A program made the translations under genes and the position numbers. Shown here one piece after another: positions 44,921 to 54,474 of a DNA stretch of 64,000 bases. The DNA lies in contig DMCY01000093.1 in the NCBI GenBank assembly GCA_003451675.1, forward strand, positions 1-64,000, written 5' to 3'. The stretch's first letter is position 1. Every line of letters begins with the position of its first letter. Source of the DNA: Candidatus Atribacteria bacterium. GTDB lineage: Bacteria > Atribacterota > JS1 > SB-45 > 34-128. Below the pieces are notes generated by a model. It made no database searches and was not told the DNA's origin. It saw nothing but the letters and a program-made list of their open reading frames with translations.

Positions 44921-46218
44921 AGTCTTCCCTCCTTCCATTCCTCCCAGCCAGCTAAATCTACCGCTCCTTTAATGGTCTCTTTCACTCCTACACTATGGGT
45001 CAATACCTGCCCATTGGGGGTAGAAGAACCGATACTATAGGCATTTTGTAAACGGAATTGAACCGGGTCAATCCCCAATTTATGAGCTAAAATATCCATC
45101 TGGGATTCATAAGCAAAAGCCATCTGAGTAGCTCCAAAACCACGCATCGCTCCCGCGTAAGTATTGTTAGTATAAACAGTATAGGCCACACCTTTTACAT
45201 TATCTACATTGTAAGGCCCCGTACAATGATACATACCTTTATGTACTACAGCTGGACCACTGGAGGCATAAGCCCCAGTATCGCCAATCACTTCCACCTG
45301 CCAGGCAGTTAAATAACCTTCTTTAGTCGCTCCAGTTTTTGCTCGAACAATAAAAGCGTGCCGTTTAGATTGAGTAATCATTGATTCTTCTCTAGTATAA
45401 GTGAGTTTAACTGGCTTTTTAGTAATCATTGCCGCTAAAGCCAGATGGATATGAACCGAGATATCTTCTCTCTTACCAAAGGCACCTCCGATAACTGGTT
45501 GAATAATCCTTATCTTTTCTTTAGGTAAACTTAAAGATTGGGCAATATCTGCCTGAGTGTCATGAAGCCATTGAGTAGCTACCCAGAGTTTGATAATCTC
45601 AGTTTCCGGGTCAAAAACCCCCACCCCAGCCTCTACCTGAAGGGGAACCTGATCTAAAAAGCTTGTTCTGTATTCATTTTCTACAACCACATCTGCCTGG
45701 GCAAAACCTTTTTTTATGTCCCCCTTTTCTAGGTAATGGGTAGCCAGGATATTGCCATCTTGGTGAATAAGAGGGGCATCTTTTTCCATAGCTCGCAAGG
45801 GGTCGGAAATTATTTCTAATTCTTCTACTTCCACCTCGATTAATTTAACTGCCTTAGACGCGATCTCTTTACTTTCGGCAATTACTATTGCCAAAGCATC
45901 ACCCATATAACGCATTTTCTGACCAACTCCAACAAGAACCGGTTGGTCTTTAATAATCAAACCAAAATTTTTAACCCAGGGGATGTCAGCAGCAGTGATT
46001 ATCCTTACTACCCCTGGTAATTTTTGTGCTTTACTAATATCTATTCGGCGTAAATAAGCATGGGGATAAGTGGCTCTTTTAATCTTTATATACAACATAT
46101 CATCAAAATATATATCATCAGCATATATAGCCTTGCCGGTTACTTTGTCATAGGCATCTACTTTGAAAATATTTTTACCTACATATTCTTTAGGCATCTT
46201 CTTCACCCCTTCCCCCAT
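44917..46218 (-). CDS. xdhA: Molybdenum hydroxylase large subunit, N-terminal half
   Basis: 433 residues covering the N-terminal alpha/beta hammerhead domain (about 20-130, VTGKAIYADDIYF), the molybdopterin-contact loop GGAFGKREDISVHI and the AGAMRGFGATQMAFA block of purine-type hydroxylases. It ends in GWEEWKEGRL, just where the second half begins. It overlaps the 2Fe-2S subunit gene by 29 nt; the ATG before PKEYVGKNIFKVD is another possible start. The substrate is probably a purine or another N-heterocycle. Confidence 0.9.
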   Translation of the reverse strand: MGEGVKKMPKEYVGKNIFKVDAYDKVTGKAIYADDIYFDDMLYIKIKRATYPHAYLRRIDISKAQKLPGVVRIITAADIPWVKNFGLIIKDQPVLVGVGQKMRYMGDALAIVIAESKEIASKAVKLIEVEVEELEIISDPLRAMEKDAPLIHQDGNILATHYLEKGDIKKGFAQADVVVENEYRTSFLDQVPLQVEAGVGVFDPETEIIKLWVATQWLHDTQADIAQSLSLPKEKIRIIQPVIGGAFGKREDISVHIHLALAAMITKKPVKLTYTREESMITQSKRHAFIVRAKTGATKEGYLTAWQVEVIGDTGAYASSGPAVVHKGMYHCTGPYNVDNVKGVAYTVYTNNTYAGAMRGFGATQMAFAYESQMDILAHKLGIDPVQFRLQNAYSIGSSTPNGQVLTHSVGVKETIKGAVDLAGWEEWKEGRL

Positions 46219-46693
46219 CTCTACTGGATAACCTATCTGCCGCTAATCTGATAGCATCAAATATTTTTTGATAACCGGTACAGCGGCAGAGGTTTCCAGA
46301 AATACCCCGCTTTATTTCTTCTTCGGTAGGATGGAGATTTTCTTCGAGCATTTTTTTAGCAGCTAAAATCATTCCCGGGGTACAGAATCCGCATTGAATT
46401 GCCCCGCTCTCTATAAAAGCCTCTTGAACTGGATCCAGACCTTTGTCATCTCCTACTCCTTCAATAGTAGTGATAACTGCTCCATCAGCCTGAGGCGCCA
46501 GCACTAAACAGGATGCTACTAACTCACCATTCATTATCACTGTGCAGGCTCCACATTCACCTTTTCCGCAACCTTCTTTGGTTCCGGTTAAATGCAGGTC
46601 ATCTCTTATTAAATCCAGTAAACGAGTTGAAGGAGTAGTCTCTACCTTTTTTTTCTTACCATTAATGGTCAACTCTATTATTAATTTAGTCAT
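46190..46693 (-). CDS. xdhC: Molybdenum hydroxylase 2Fe-2S subunit
   Basis: 167 residues. The plant-type 2Fe-2S cluster cysteines are in GCGKGECGACTV plus a later Cys. The second cluster is in IQCGFCTPGMI and SGNLCRCTGYQ. It passes electrons from the molybdenum centre to the FAD subunit. The gene overlaps both neighbours (4 nt and 29 nt). Confidence 0.95.
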   Translation of the reverse strand: MTKLIIELTINGKKKKVETTPSTRLLDLIRDDLHLTGTKEGCGKGECGACTVIMNGELVASCLVLAPQADGAVITTIEGVGDDKGLDPVQEAFIESGAIQCGFCTPGMILAAKKMLEENLHPTEEEIKRGISGNLCRCTGYQKIFDAIRLAADRLSSRDGGRGEEDA

Positions 46694-47619
46694 TTATATG
46701 ACCTCCACCAACTTGAATACACTTCTTCTAAGGCATTGATCATTATTTCTTTGGCTACATCTTTGCGGTATTCCCTGGTCCCTCTAATATCATCAATAGG
46801 TGAAATCTTGTCTTCTACCATCTGTCCTAACTGATTAAAATCTAATTGATTAAAGTTTTTTCCTATCATTCTTTCTCTAATCTCTTTTATTTGAATAGGA
46901 GTGGGTGCTACTGAGCCCAAGCAGGCTCTTGCCTCTTTAATTGTTTTATTATCTTCAGCCATTTTAACTACCAAAGCTAAAGTAATAGTGGCAATGGCTA
47001 AAGCCCTTCTCTTACCAATTTTAATCCAGCTATCATAAGTTTTTTCATATGGCAGAGGAAGGATTACCTGAGTCAATAATTGGTCTGGTTTTATAATAGT
47101 TTGTTTAGGTCCTACAAAAAATTCTTCCGCGGGAATTAGCTCTTCTTTTTGAACAGAGAGCAATTTAAATTGAGCGTCATAAGCCATTAAAGGAGGCAAA
47201 AGGTCACCAGCTGGTGAGGCATTAACAATATTCCCTCCCACGGTCCCTCGATTTCTTATCTGGGGAGAACCAATATCAGCAGCTGCTTGACTTAAGATGG
47301 GAAAGTACTTTTTGATATCTTCAGAGTTTTCTAATTGGGAGTGGGTAACCGTCGCCCCAATTTCCATTTGATTCTTGCTTATTCTTATCTTCTTTAATTC
47401 TATAATGTTTTTTAAATCTAACCAGTTATTGATTTCATAAAGTCGGTCATAATATTGAACTAACAGGTCGGTCCCTCCAGCAATTATTTTAATTTCTTCT
47501 CCATATTTAGATAAAATTTCCAGTGCTTCCTCTATTTTCTGAGGAGCAAAATACTGAGAGAGAGCAGTTTTCTGATAAGTTTTTTGGCATCCCTTTAAAT
47601 CTCCGAATGATTCTTCCAT
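46690..47619 (-). CDS. xdhB: Molybdenum hydroxylase FAD subunit
   Basis: 309 residues of the CO-dehydrogenase/xanthine-dehydrogenase FAD-binding family. KIIAGGTDLLVQYYD and IGSPQIRNRGTVGGNIVNASPAGDLLPPL are the two FAD-binding signatures. It is the first gene of the hydroxylase operon. An N-terminal stretch of about 18 residues precedes the domain, so a later start is possible. Repeats fill the region upstream. Confidence 0.94.
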   Translation of the reverse strand: MEESFGDLKGCQKTYQKTALSQYFAPQKIEEALEILSKYGEEIKIIAGGTDLLVQYYDRLYEINNWLDLKNIIELKKIRISKNQMEIGATVTHSQLENSEDIKKYFPILSQAAADIGSPQIRNRGTVGGNIVNASPAGDLLPPLMAYDAQFKLLSVQKEELIPAEEFFVGPKQTIIKPDQLLTQVILPLPYEKTYDSWIKIGKRRALAIATITLALVVKMAEDNKTIKEARACLGSVAPTPIQIKEIRERMIGKNFNQLDFNQLGQMVEDKISPIDDIRGTREYRKDVAKEIMINALEEVYSSWWRSYK

Positions 47620-47979
47620 AAGTCGGATTCACCACCTCCTAATCCAATATATATTTTATCACTTAAAAAATGCTCTTGCCAAGTTATTATAAAATATAGT
47701 ATCGAGTATATAGTATCCAGTATCGAGTTAAGAAAGAGAAGAAAAGATACAAAAAAGTAGTATTCTTATTTCTACCTAACTATACCACTAAAGTTTACAC
47801 TAACTTATTGCGTATTGCGTATCGCCATACAACTCTTTTCTGTCATTCCCGTGGAAACAGGAACTTATCTTTAAATATTATTCTGGGTTCCCACTTTCGT
47901 GGAAATGACATAAGATACTAGAATGATACTGGTAAAGCCAAAATTACATTACTATCGTCATAAATTTTGAATTTTAAAG
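47620..47979. repeat. Repeat-containing spacer between ygfK and the hydroxylase operon
   Basis: 'agtatcgagtatatagtatccagtatcgag', 'gcgtattgcgtatcgcc' and a 'gtcattcccgtggaaacaggaa' palindromic unit at 47841-47912. No gene is seen. The promoter of the hydroxylase operon should lie just upstream of 47619 but I cannot pick it out. Confidence 0.65.
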
Positions 47980-50900
47980 TTAAATTAAATAATTGTAATC
48001 TTTTAATACAGTGCTTATTATTGCGCTGGCTTTTTTAAGTTCTTTGATGTTATAATCATCCGGACATTGTGAATCTACAGGAATCAATTTACCGTCTTTA
48101 CCCAATTTTAATTTCCACAGATTATCATTCAACCTCAGGGTTATTAACTGACTATCGGTGTAATCGGCAGCTATAAAACCGTTATTAGTGCTATTTTCAA
48201 AGTCCTCTTTGGTTGTAAAAAGAGTCAGCTTATCTTTATATGGTTTGCCATCATAGGGACAAAATGTAGCACAGTTTCCACATTCATTACACAGTGCATC
48301 AAGATGGAGAATCTGAAAGACATCTTGAAAATCTTCTTTCTTATCAATCTCAATCGCCACATTTGCCCGATTTGGACAGACATCCATACATTTATTGCAG
48401 ATAATCTTACACTCTAGGCACCGCTCTGCTTCACTTTCAGTTATTACCCTATCGTCTTCGGATATTACCTCAGGAATGAGACGACTTTTTTTACGGTAAA
48501 TCTCGGAAATCTGTTGTTTTTTATTGAATTTCAGTTTAAAATCCTTATCTAAACCTTTCCAGCCTGGCATCTCCTTTTTAATAATAGCCTCTGCTGCCTT
48601 TCGGGCATCGGCAATAGATTGGACCACGGTCGAGGGTCCACGATAGGCATCGCCGCCTATAAAAACATTTTTCACATTAGTCTCCAGAGTTTCTGGGTCT
48701 GCATAAGGCTTGTTTCCAGTCTCAAGTTTTATTCCTTGAGCAGTTAGGAACCTGATATCTGGAATCTCTCCAATAGCACTGATTACAGAATCTACATCAA
48801 TTTCTTCGGTCTCTTCAGTGGGGACAGGACGTCGACGACCACTTTCATCAGGTTCGCCTAAAGTCATTCGACGGCATTTTAGAATACCTTTTTGAGAAAA
48901 TGATTCTGGTAACAAGAGGGATTTGAAAATTATCCCTTCTTCAAGTGCGTGTTCATATTCCTCACGGTCTGCCGGCATTTCTTCCTCAGTACGACGGTAA
49001 ATGATAAAAACCTTCTCAACACCGTCAACCTTCAGCGCTGCTCTTGCGCTATCCACAGCAGTATTCCCCCCTCCTATTATGGCAACCCTTCGACCAAGAT
49101 TAAGAGCTCCTGCATTTTTATTAAAAGACCTTAAAAAATCCAGAGCTTTATAGTTGTTGCTATTGTCACACGCTAACTTTAGTTCCCTTGAAACTTCTGC
49201 ACCAATCCCGATAAAGATATATTTATATCCCTCTTTACTTAAATTATTAATAGAAAACTCTTCTGATACCCCAAACTGGAAATCCACCCCTAGTGTTTTG
49301 ATAATCGCAATATCTTTTTCGATAGCAGAGACAGGGATTCTAAAATTAGGCAGTATATGGCTCACTACCCCACCGGGAGAATCTTGTTTCTCAAATACAG
49401 TAACCTTAAATCCAGCTTTAGCCAGAAAATAAGCTACAGATAATCCTGCTGGTCCTGCACCGATAACCGCTACTTTTGTATCCAACTCATTAAACTGTTC
49501 ACCAGTGATGTAACTCTTAACATTGTAGGTAACTTCTCCCTGTTCAGCCGCAATCTTTTTCACTTCGCGAATATTAACCGCTCCTTCATAATCGAGTCGA
49601 GTACAATTATACATACACTGATGGTCACAAATATAGCCAGTTATATGGGGAAGCGGATTTTTTGAATAGATAAGTTCCAAAGCTTTATTATATTGTCCAC
49701 TACCTGCTAATCGAATGTATTCAGGAATATCCTGTCGGATGGGACAGGAAAAAACACAGGGAGCTGTATAGCAATCAATTAAAGGTAGTTTTTGATCAAC
49801 GCAAATTTCCTTCGTGCCTCTCCAACCCTTCCGATAATATTTTTCCCCAAGGGCTTCTTTGGCTAATTTTTCGAGTTTTTTCACATCAATAATTTTGAGT
49901 TGCCTCTTCCCGCTAATAATTGGTTCTAATTTTCGGGCCATCTCCACCATTCTAAGATAGCCACCTGGTTTTAAGAGGTTGGTAGCCATTGTAATTGGTT
50001 TAATTCCTGTTTCAAAAATCTGAAGGATATTTAGCTGGGATGCTCCTCCTGAGTAAGATATAGGAAGAGTCCCTTTAAACTCCTTCGATAAACGGGAAGC
50101 TAAAGTGATAGTAATCGGGAAGAGAATGCGTCCCGATAAATACATCTCCTCTCCCGGAAGGACACCGAGGGTATTTACCGTTCCCAGCGTATTGGAGAGT
50201 TTAACCCCAAAATTACAGCCACAATCAGTGGCTACTTTAGAAAGTCGTTCAAGCATACCTATCGCATCATTCCATTGCAAATCTTTAGTAAATGTAGATT
50301 CTTTAAGGGATATATAATCGAAACCCAGGTTATCCAGTATTTCCCTGACCTTTCTAAATCCCAGGAGAGTTGGATTTAATTTCACATAAGTATTAAGTTT
50401 TTTTTCTGTCAAAAGATATTTACAGATCGCTTCTATTTCAAGGGGAGGACATCCATGCATAGTAGAAAGTGTTACAGAGTGAGTAATAAAAGGGGAAATA
50501 GTTCTGGAAATATTCTTTAGGTTTTCAATATTTCCTTTTAGATTATTAATCTCTTGAAAATTTGTTCCTTGAACAAAAAAATCTAATTCCTCCAGATAAC
50601 GTTTAAATACTGGTTGTTCCGAGGCATCAATTAAACCATTAATAAATGAATCCATACGTTGTGTTTTAATTCCCTCTAAGTCATAACCAACACTCATATT
50701 AAAAATAAAAGAAGGTTTTGTAGTAGCTCGTATATCAAGAACTGATTCTATAAAGTGAAGCAGTATCCAGGCTTTAACATATTCACTATATGCCTGTTCC
50801 AGAGAAAGTTCAGTAGACCATTCGGTATTATAACCCTCATCTCGGGCATCAATACAGGGCTTGTCAAATTGCAGGCTATCTAGTTTTTGTACGGTTTTAA

Positions 50901-51144
50901 GCTCAAAAAAGCGCCCCCCAACCAGATAGGCAGCGATAATATTCTGAGTCAACTGAGTGTGGGGCCCTGCTGCTGGCCCTATAGGAGTGTCACAAATTTC
51001 GTTAAATATCTGAATACTTTTTGGGTTTTCTTTCTTAAAAAATTGTGATTCTGGTATCCCAAAAATGGTTCGCTGTTTCCTATATTCCTCAGTTATCCAA
51101 TAAAGTAGTCGTTTAAAGGATATTGGCCGCATAATATCTCCCAT
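47980..51144 (-). CDS. ygfK: YgfK-type iron-sulfur flavoprotein (putative selenate reductase subunit)
   Basis: 1054 residues in three parts. The N-terminal region (about 1-430) resembles dihydroorotate/dihydropyrimidine dehydrogenase barrels (HSVTLSTMHGCPPLEIEAI). The middle glutamate-synthase-beta-like region has an iron-sulfur Cys set (CYTAPCVFSCPIRQDIPEYI), an FAD Rossmann motif (VIGAGPAGLSVAYFLAKAGF) and an NAD(P) motif (AIIGGGNTAVDSARAAL). The ferredoxin-like C-terminus has CLECKIICNKCMDVCPNRAN and CNECGNCATFCPYDGKP. YgfK genes mark clusters of selenium-dependent molybdenum hydroxylases; here the hydroxylase operon is next to it. Its exact reaction is not established. Confidence 0.9.
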   Translation of the reverse strand: MGDIMRPISFKRLLYWITEEYRKQRTIFGIPESQFFKKENPKSIQIFNEICDTPIGPAAGPHTQLTQNIIAAYLVGGRFFELKTVQKLDSLQFDKPCIDARDEGYNTEWSTELSLEQAYSEYVKAWILLHFIESVLDIRATTKPSFIFNMSVGYDLEGIKTQRMDSFINGLIDASEQPVFKRYLEELDFFVQGTNFQEINNLKGNIENLKNISRTISPFITHSVTLSTMHGCPPLEIEAICKYLLTEKKLNTYVKLNPTLLGFRKVREILDNLGFDYISLKESTFTKDLQWNDAIGMLERLSKVATDCGCNFGVKLSNTLGTVNTLGVLPGEEMYLSGRILFPITITLASRLSKEFKGTLPISYSGGASQLNILQIFETGIKPITMATNLLKPGGYLRMVEMARKLEPIISGKRQLKIIDVKKLEKLAKEALGEKYYRKGWRGTKEICVDQKLPLIDCYTAPCVFSCPIRQDIPEYIRLAGSGQYNKALELIYSKNPLPHITGYICDHQCMYNCTRLDYEGAVNIREVKKIAAEQGEVTYNVKSYITGEQFNELDTKVAVIGAGPAGLSVAYFLAKAGFKVTVFEKQDSPGGVVSHILPNFRIPVSAIEKDIAIIKTLGVDFQFGVSEEFSINNLSKEGYKYIFIGIGAEVSRELKLACDNSNNYKALDFLRSFNKNAGALNLGRRVAIIGGGNTAVDSARAALKVDGVEKVFIIYRRTEEEMPADREEYEHALEEGIIFKSLLLPESFSQKGILKCRRMTLGEPDESGRRRPVPTEETEEIDVDSVISAIGEIPDIRFLTAQGIKLETGNKPYADPETLETNVKNVFIGGDAYRGPSTVVQSIADARKAAEAIIKKEMPGWKGLDKDFKLKFNKKQQISEIYRKKSRLIPEVISEDDRVITESEAERCLECKIICNKCMDVCPNRANVAIEIDKKEDFQDVFQILHLDALCNECGNCATFCPYDGKPYKDKLTLFTTKEDFENSTNNGFIAADYTDSQLITLRLNDNLWKLKLGKDGKLIPVDSQCPDDYNIKELKKASAIISTVLKDYNYLI

Positions 51145-51191
51145 TATTCTCCTCCTAATTAAAAATAGTGATACATTCCATTTTTATAATT

Positions 51192-52385
51192 TTACCATTT
51201 AAAGAATTCTTTTACCAACTCACTATGATCACCTTTGCAAATCAGATGGTGATTACCCAACGAACTTTGTAAAAAATATTTTATATCTTCATCTATCCTC
51301 ATCCTGATTTGTGTACGGCATAGATTTTCTTTGTTTAAATTTTCTAAAATCTCCCCACCGGATACAAAATAATTTTTAGCATCGCTGGAGAGTTTAAAGA
51401 TAGTGGCTTCCCCTTCCTCAATGACTCCCTGAATCCCCACTCCCAGACCTGATTCGAAGTGGGTTTTTAAATAAAATTTATCAGGCATATTTAAAGGCAA
51501 AGTACAATGAGCTAAAATTACTTCATTCTGGTTAATATCAATACTGGAAGGATTAGCCATAAAAATAGGCCCGCCAGTTAAATAGTGCAGAATAACCATA
51601 GATACAAGAGCGGGAATATCGCCTTCACAACCAGCTATAATCCCCTCATCGTTTAATAAGGAAAGACCAAGGCAACCGGTATTTTTATAAATTTCCAGCA
51701 GGTCAAAACATCTTACGGTAATGCCATCAAGTTTATATTTGTTTATGATAGCTTTAAACCCGCTATATATTTTCAGTGCCCCATCGATTGATTTACTATC
51801 AAACTCTTTATTCTTAATATCGTTTAATTTAGGATGGTCAAAACGATGACCCCGGTCAATTTCTTTAACCAATTCATCCATTTCAATATCAATTAATGAA
51901 ATCCCTAAAGTTTCTTTTACCTTCAGATAATCTACATCACTGGCTATAAGCCAATCGGACGGCTTACCGATAACTCCTAATTTAGTGGAGGCTAATTTAC
52001 TTTTCACTTCAAATATTTTACTAAGTTCCTTTATCCTCCTGGCAATATAATCACTGTCACCATGGATTATCTCTACTTTTTCTCTTTTCTGTTTTAAAAA
52101 GGAAGCAATCTCTAAAGAGGCGGCAAAAGAATTATGCCATCTACTGGATAAAAGCAGGTAAGGTCCATTAATTTGGGTAAAAATCTGTTTAAAATTTCCC
52201 TCCACTCCGCCAGATTTAATAAAGATAAGAGAAAAATAATTTCTTTGGTTAAAATCTATTAAACTTATATTCTCAAACTTTTCACCTAATTTTTCTTCAA
52301 TATCTGTTAAAAAACCTTGCAAAGTACTATCAATATGTTTTTCATTGTGTACTTCTGAAACCAGATTATATAATCCTATTTTCAT
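51192..52385 (-). CDS. L-fucose/L-arabinose isomerase-like protein
   Basis: 397 residues. The C-terminal half resembles the fucose isomerase C-terminal domain (GCEGDIPALVSMVILHYLTGGPIFMANPSSID, then EVILAHCTLPLN). The N-terminal half is like the family's Rossmann-type domains. Members are sugar isomerases or proteins of unknown function. It is 47 nt upstream of ygfK on the same strand, perhaps its operon leader gene. No sugar genes are adjacent, so the substrate is unknown. Confidence 0.7.
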   Translation of the reverse strand: MKIGLYNLVSEVHNEKHIDSTLQGFLTDIEEKLGEKFENISLIDFNQRNYFSLIFIKSGGVEGNFKQIFTQINGPYLLLSSRWHNSFAASLEIASFLKQKREKVEIIHGDSDYIARRIKELSKIFEVKSKLASTKLGVIGKPSDWLIASDVDYLKVKETLGISLIDIEMDELVKEIDRGHRFDHPKLNDIKNKEFDSKSIDGALKIYSGFKAIINKYKLDGITVRCFDLLEIYKNTGCLGLSLLNDEGIIAGCEGDIPALVSMVILHYLTGGPIFMANPSSIDINQNEVILAHCTLPLNMPDKFYLKTHFESGLGVGIQGVIEEGEATIFKLSSDAKNYFVSGGEILENLNKENLCRTQIRMRIDEDIKYFLQSSLGNHHLICKGDHSELVKEFFKW

Positions 52386-52837
52386 ATCAAGTATCCTTTC
52401 TTTTATGAACTTAGTATCTATAATTAGTAAATTAATTTTTCTTAATTCTCAAAATTATATTACCTTATTTATGTTATTTATATTCTACAAAATTTACAAA
52501 TTTCCTCTTTTTTTTCTAAAATAAATAAAAAATGATTATGCTTATTAATTTTTCTTTCTCTTTTTCTTAGCGCAATACCTGATACGAATTAGTTATCCAG
52601 TTACCCAGTTTACCAGTCAAAATCAATTAGCCGATTTCACCAATTGACCAATTAACCAATTGAATTTAGTTTATCAACCAGCCGGTTTACTTATAGGGTG
52701 AATAGTAATGTACCCCTATTTTTTAAAATTTAATACTCGTAACTTGTCACTAATTACTCATTACTTATCACTGTATCCTCTACGCTATTCGCTAAACGCT
52801 TTACGTTATAATACGAGATACGAATTTATACATACTC
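52386..52837. repeat. Repeat-rich spacer before the selenocysteine genes
   Basis: Units of the types 'tatccagttacccagtttaccagt', 'caccaattgaccaattaaccaattg', 'aacttgtcactaattactcattacttatcac' and 'cgctattcgctaaacgc' follow one another at 52570-52830. They are the reverse-orientation relatives of the 42480-42640 cluster. No gene is seen. Confidence 0.7.
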
Positions 52838-52866
52838 TTGTAAAGTCTTGCAATACAATTTATAAT
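52838..52866 (+). promoter_or_regulatory. Promoter of the selC-selA-selB-selD cluster
   Basis: TTGTAA (52838-52843) and TATAAT (52861-52866) are 17 nt apart; transcription would start about 28 nt before the tRNA. Confidence 0.6.
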
Positions 52867-52900
52867 TAAAAATAAAATATCTTAAAAAGTTAAATTAAGA

Positions 52901-52999
52901 GGGAGCGGATAGGCTCTGGTGGGCCTTGCGGACTTCAAATCCGTGGGCGGTAATTAATGGTAATTGCCGCGGTGGGTTCGATTCCTACCCCTCCCGCCA
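52901..52999 (+). tRNA. selC: tRNA-Sec (selenocysteine, anticodon UCA)
   Basis: A 99-nt tRNA with encoded CCA. Anticodon loop CTTCAAA within stem CGGA/TCCG gives anticodon TCA. The D-stem is six base pairs with a 4-nt loop (AGGCTC-TGGT-GGGCCT), the variable arm is long (GGGCGGTAATTAATGG...), and the extended acceptor has one C-C mismatch. All are hallmarks of bacterial tRNA-Sec. It is charged with serine and converted by SelA, encoded next. It carries UGA-directed selenocysteine with SelB. Confidence 0.97.
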
Positions 53000-53043
53000 T
53001 TAATATTTATCTTCAAATATCACCAAAGGAGAAGTTTTGCTAA

Positions 53044-54462
53044 TTGAAGAATAATGAGAATAATAAAGATTTAAACAATAATAATTTAAATTTATTACTA
53101 TCCAAAATACCCAGTGTAGAAATAATTTTACAAAATAAAGCCCTAAAACCTTTAATACAAAAATATTCCCGAAAAATACTTACCCAAACAGTAAGAAAAG
53201 TTATCTCCGAAGAGAAAAAAAATGCTCGCAAAAATAGCCACCTCTATTCAGCACAAGAAAGGATAAATAAAATTAAAGAATATTTAGAAAAAGAAAATGT
53301 GTCTTATCTGCAAAAAGTTATAAATGGCAGTGGGGTAATCCTCCATACCAATCTGGGAAGAGCACCTCTGGGCGAAGAAATACTTAAAACAATCCAGAAT
53401 ACACTTCAGGGTTATATTAATTTAGAGTATGATCTTATAGAAGGGAATAGAGGGAAAAGAGGAGAAATTGTCGAAAAATTACTCTGTACCCTCAGCCATT
53501 CAGAAAAAAGCCTAATAGTTAATAATAATGCTGGTGCCATATTCTTGATACTAAATACCCTGGCTAAAAACAAAGAAGTGATTGTCTCCAGAGGAGAATT
53601 AGTGCAAATTGGGGGAGGATTTCGCATTCCAGAGATATTGGAACAGAGCGGTGCTCACCTTCGAGAAGTAGGAACTACTAACCAGACTTTTATTGGTGAT
53701 TATGAAAAAGCAATTAATGAAAATACTTCCCTAATCCTAAAAGTCCATCAAAGTAATTTTCATATGAACGGTTTCGTTCACCAAGTTGAAGTTAAAGAAC
53801 TTAAAAAATTAGGGGGAAAATATAATTTACCGGTAGTAGTAGACTTGGGAAGTGGGACATTCTTAGCCACCGAAACTTTTGGACTAAAGCACGAACCAAC
53901 TGTTCAAGAAAATATTAGGGCAGGTGCTGATATTGTCTGTTTTAGTACAGATAAACTCTTAGGAGGCCCTCAGGGAGGAGCTATTTGTGGAAAAGAGATT
54001 TATCTGAAGAAAATATCCCAACACCCTTTATTTCGAACCCTCAGAGTAGACAAAATGGCTTTAACTATCTTACAAGAAGTTTTATTGTATTATTTAAAGG
54101 ATGAAGCGGTTACTAAAATTCCCATCTGGAAGATGATTTCCTGCCCCTTAGAAAAAATTGAACTACGCAGCCAAAATATCTGTCAAGAATTAAAAGAAGA
54201 AGGTATCCCAGCATTTACTAAAGAAGGGCAAACTGCTATTGGGGGAGGTTCTTTGCCCGGACAAACTTTACCCACAAAATTGATAATCATCAAACCCCCT
54301 TGTCCAGTAGAAATTTTTTCTAAAGAATTGCGATTATCCCACCCTCCTCTTCTGGGAAGAAAAGAAAAAGAATATTTTGTTTTAGATCCACGTACTATTG
54401 ACCCTTCAACAGATAATTTAGTAATAAAAATAATTAAATCAGTTTATTCCAAGATGAAATAA
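53044..54462 (+). CDS. selA: L-seryl-tRNA(Sec) selenium transferase
   Basis: 472 residues, TTG start with AGGAG upstream. It is a fold-type I PLP enzyme with HTNLGRAPL near residue 100, NNNAGAIFLILNTL, and the PLP lysine in CFSTDKLLGGPQGGAICG. It converts seryl-tRNA(Sec) to selenocysteyl-tRNA(Sec) with selenophosphate. It follows tRNA-Sec and precedes selB by 12 nt, so the operon is selC-selA-selB-selD. Confidence 0.96.
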   Translation: MKNNENNKDLNNNNLNLLLSKIPSVEIILQNKALKPLIQKYSRKILTQTVRKVISEEKKNARKNSHLYSAQERINKIKEYLEKENVSYLQKVINGSGVILHTNLGRAPLGEEILKTIQNTLQGYINLEYDLIEGNRGKRGEIVEKLLCTLSHSEKSLIVNNNAGAIFLILNTLAKNKEVIVSRGELVQIGGGFRIPEILEQSGAHLREVGTTNQTFIGDYEKAINENTSLILKVHQSNFHMNGFVHQVEVKELKKLGGKYNLPVVVDLGSGTFLATETFGLKHEPTVQENIRAGADIVCFSTDKLLGGPQGGAICGKEIYLKKISQHPLFRTLRVDKMALTILQEVLLYYLKDEAVTKIPIWKMISCPLEKIELRSQNICQELKEEGIPAFTKEGQTAIGGGSLPGQTLPTKLIIIKPPCPVEIFSKELRLSHPPLLGRKEKEYFVLDPRTIDPSTDNLVIKIIKSVYSKMK

Positions 54463-54474
54463 AAAGAGGTTTCT

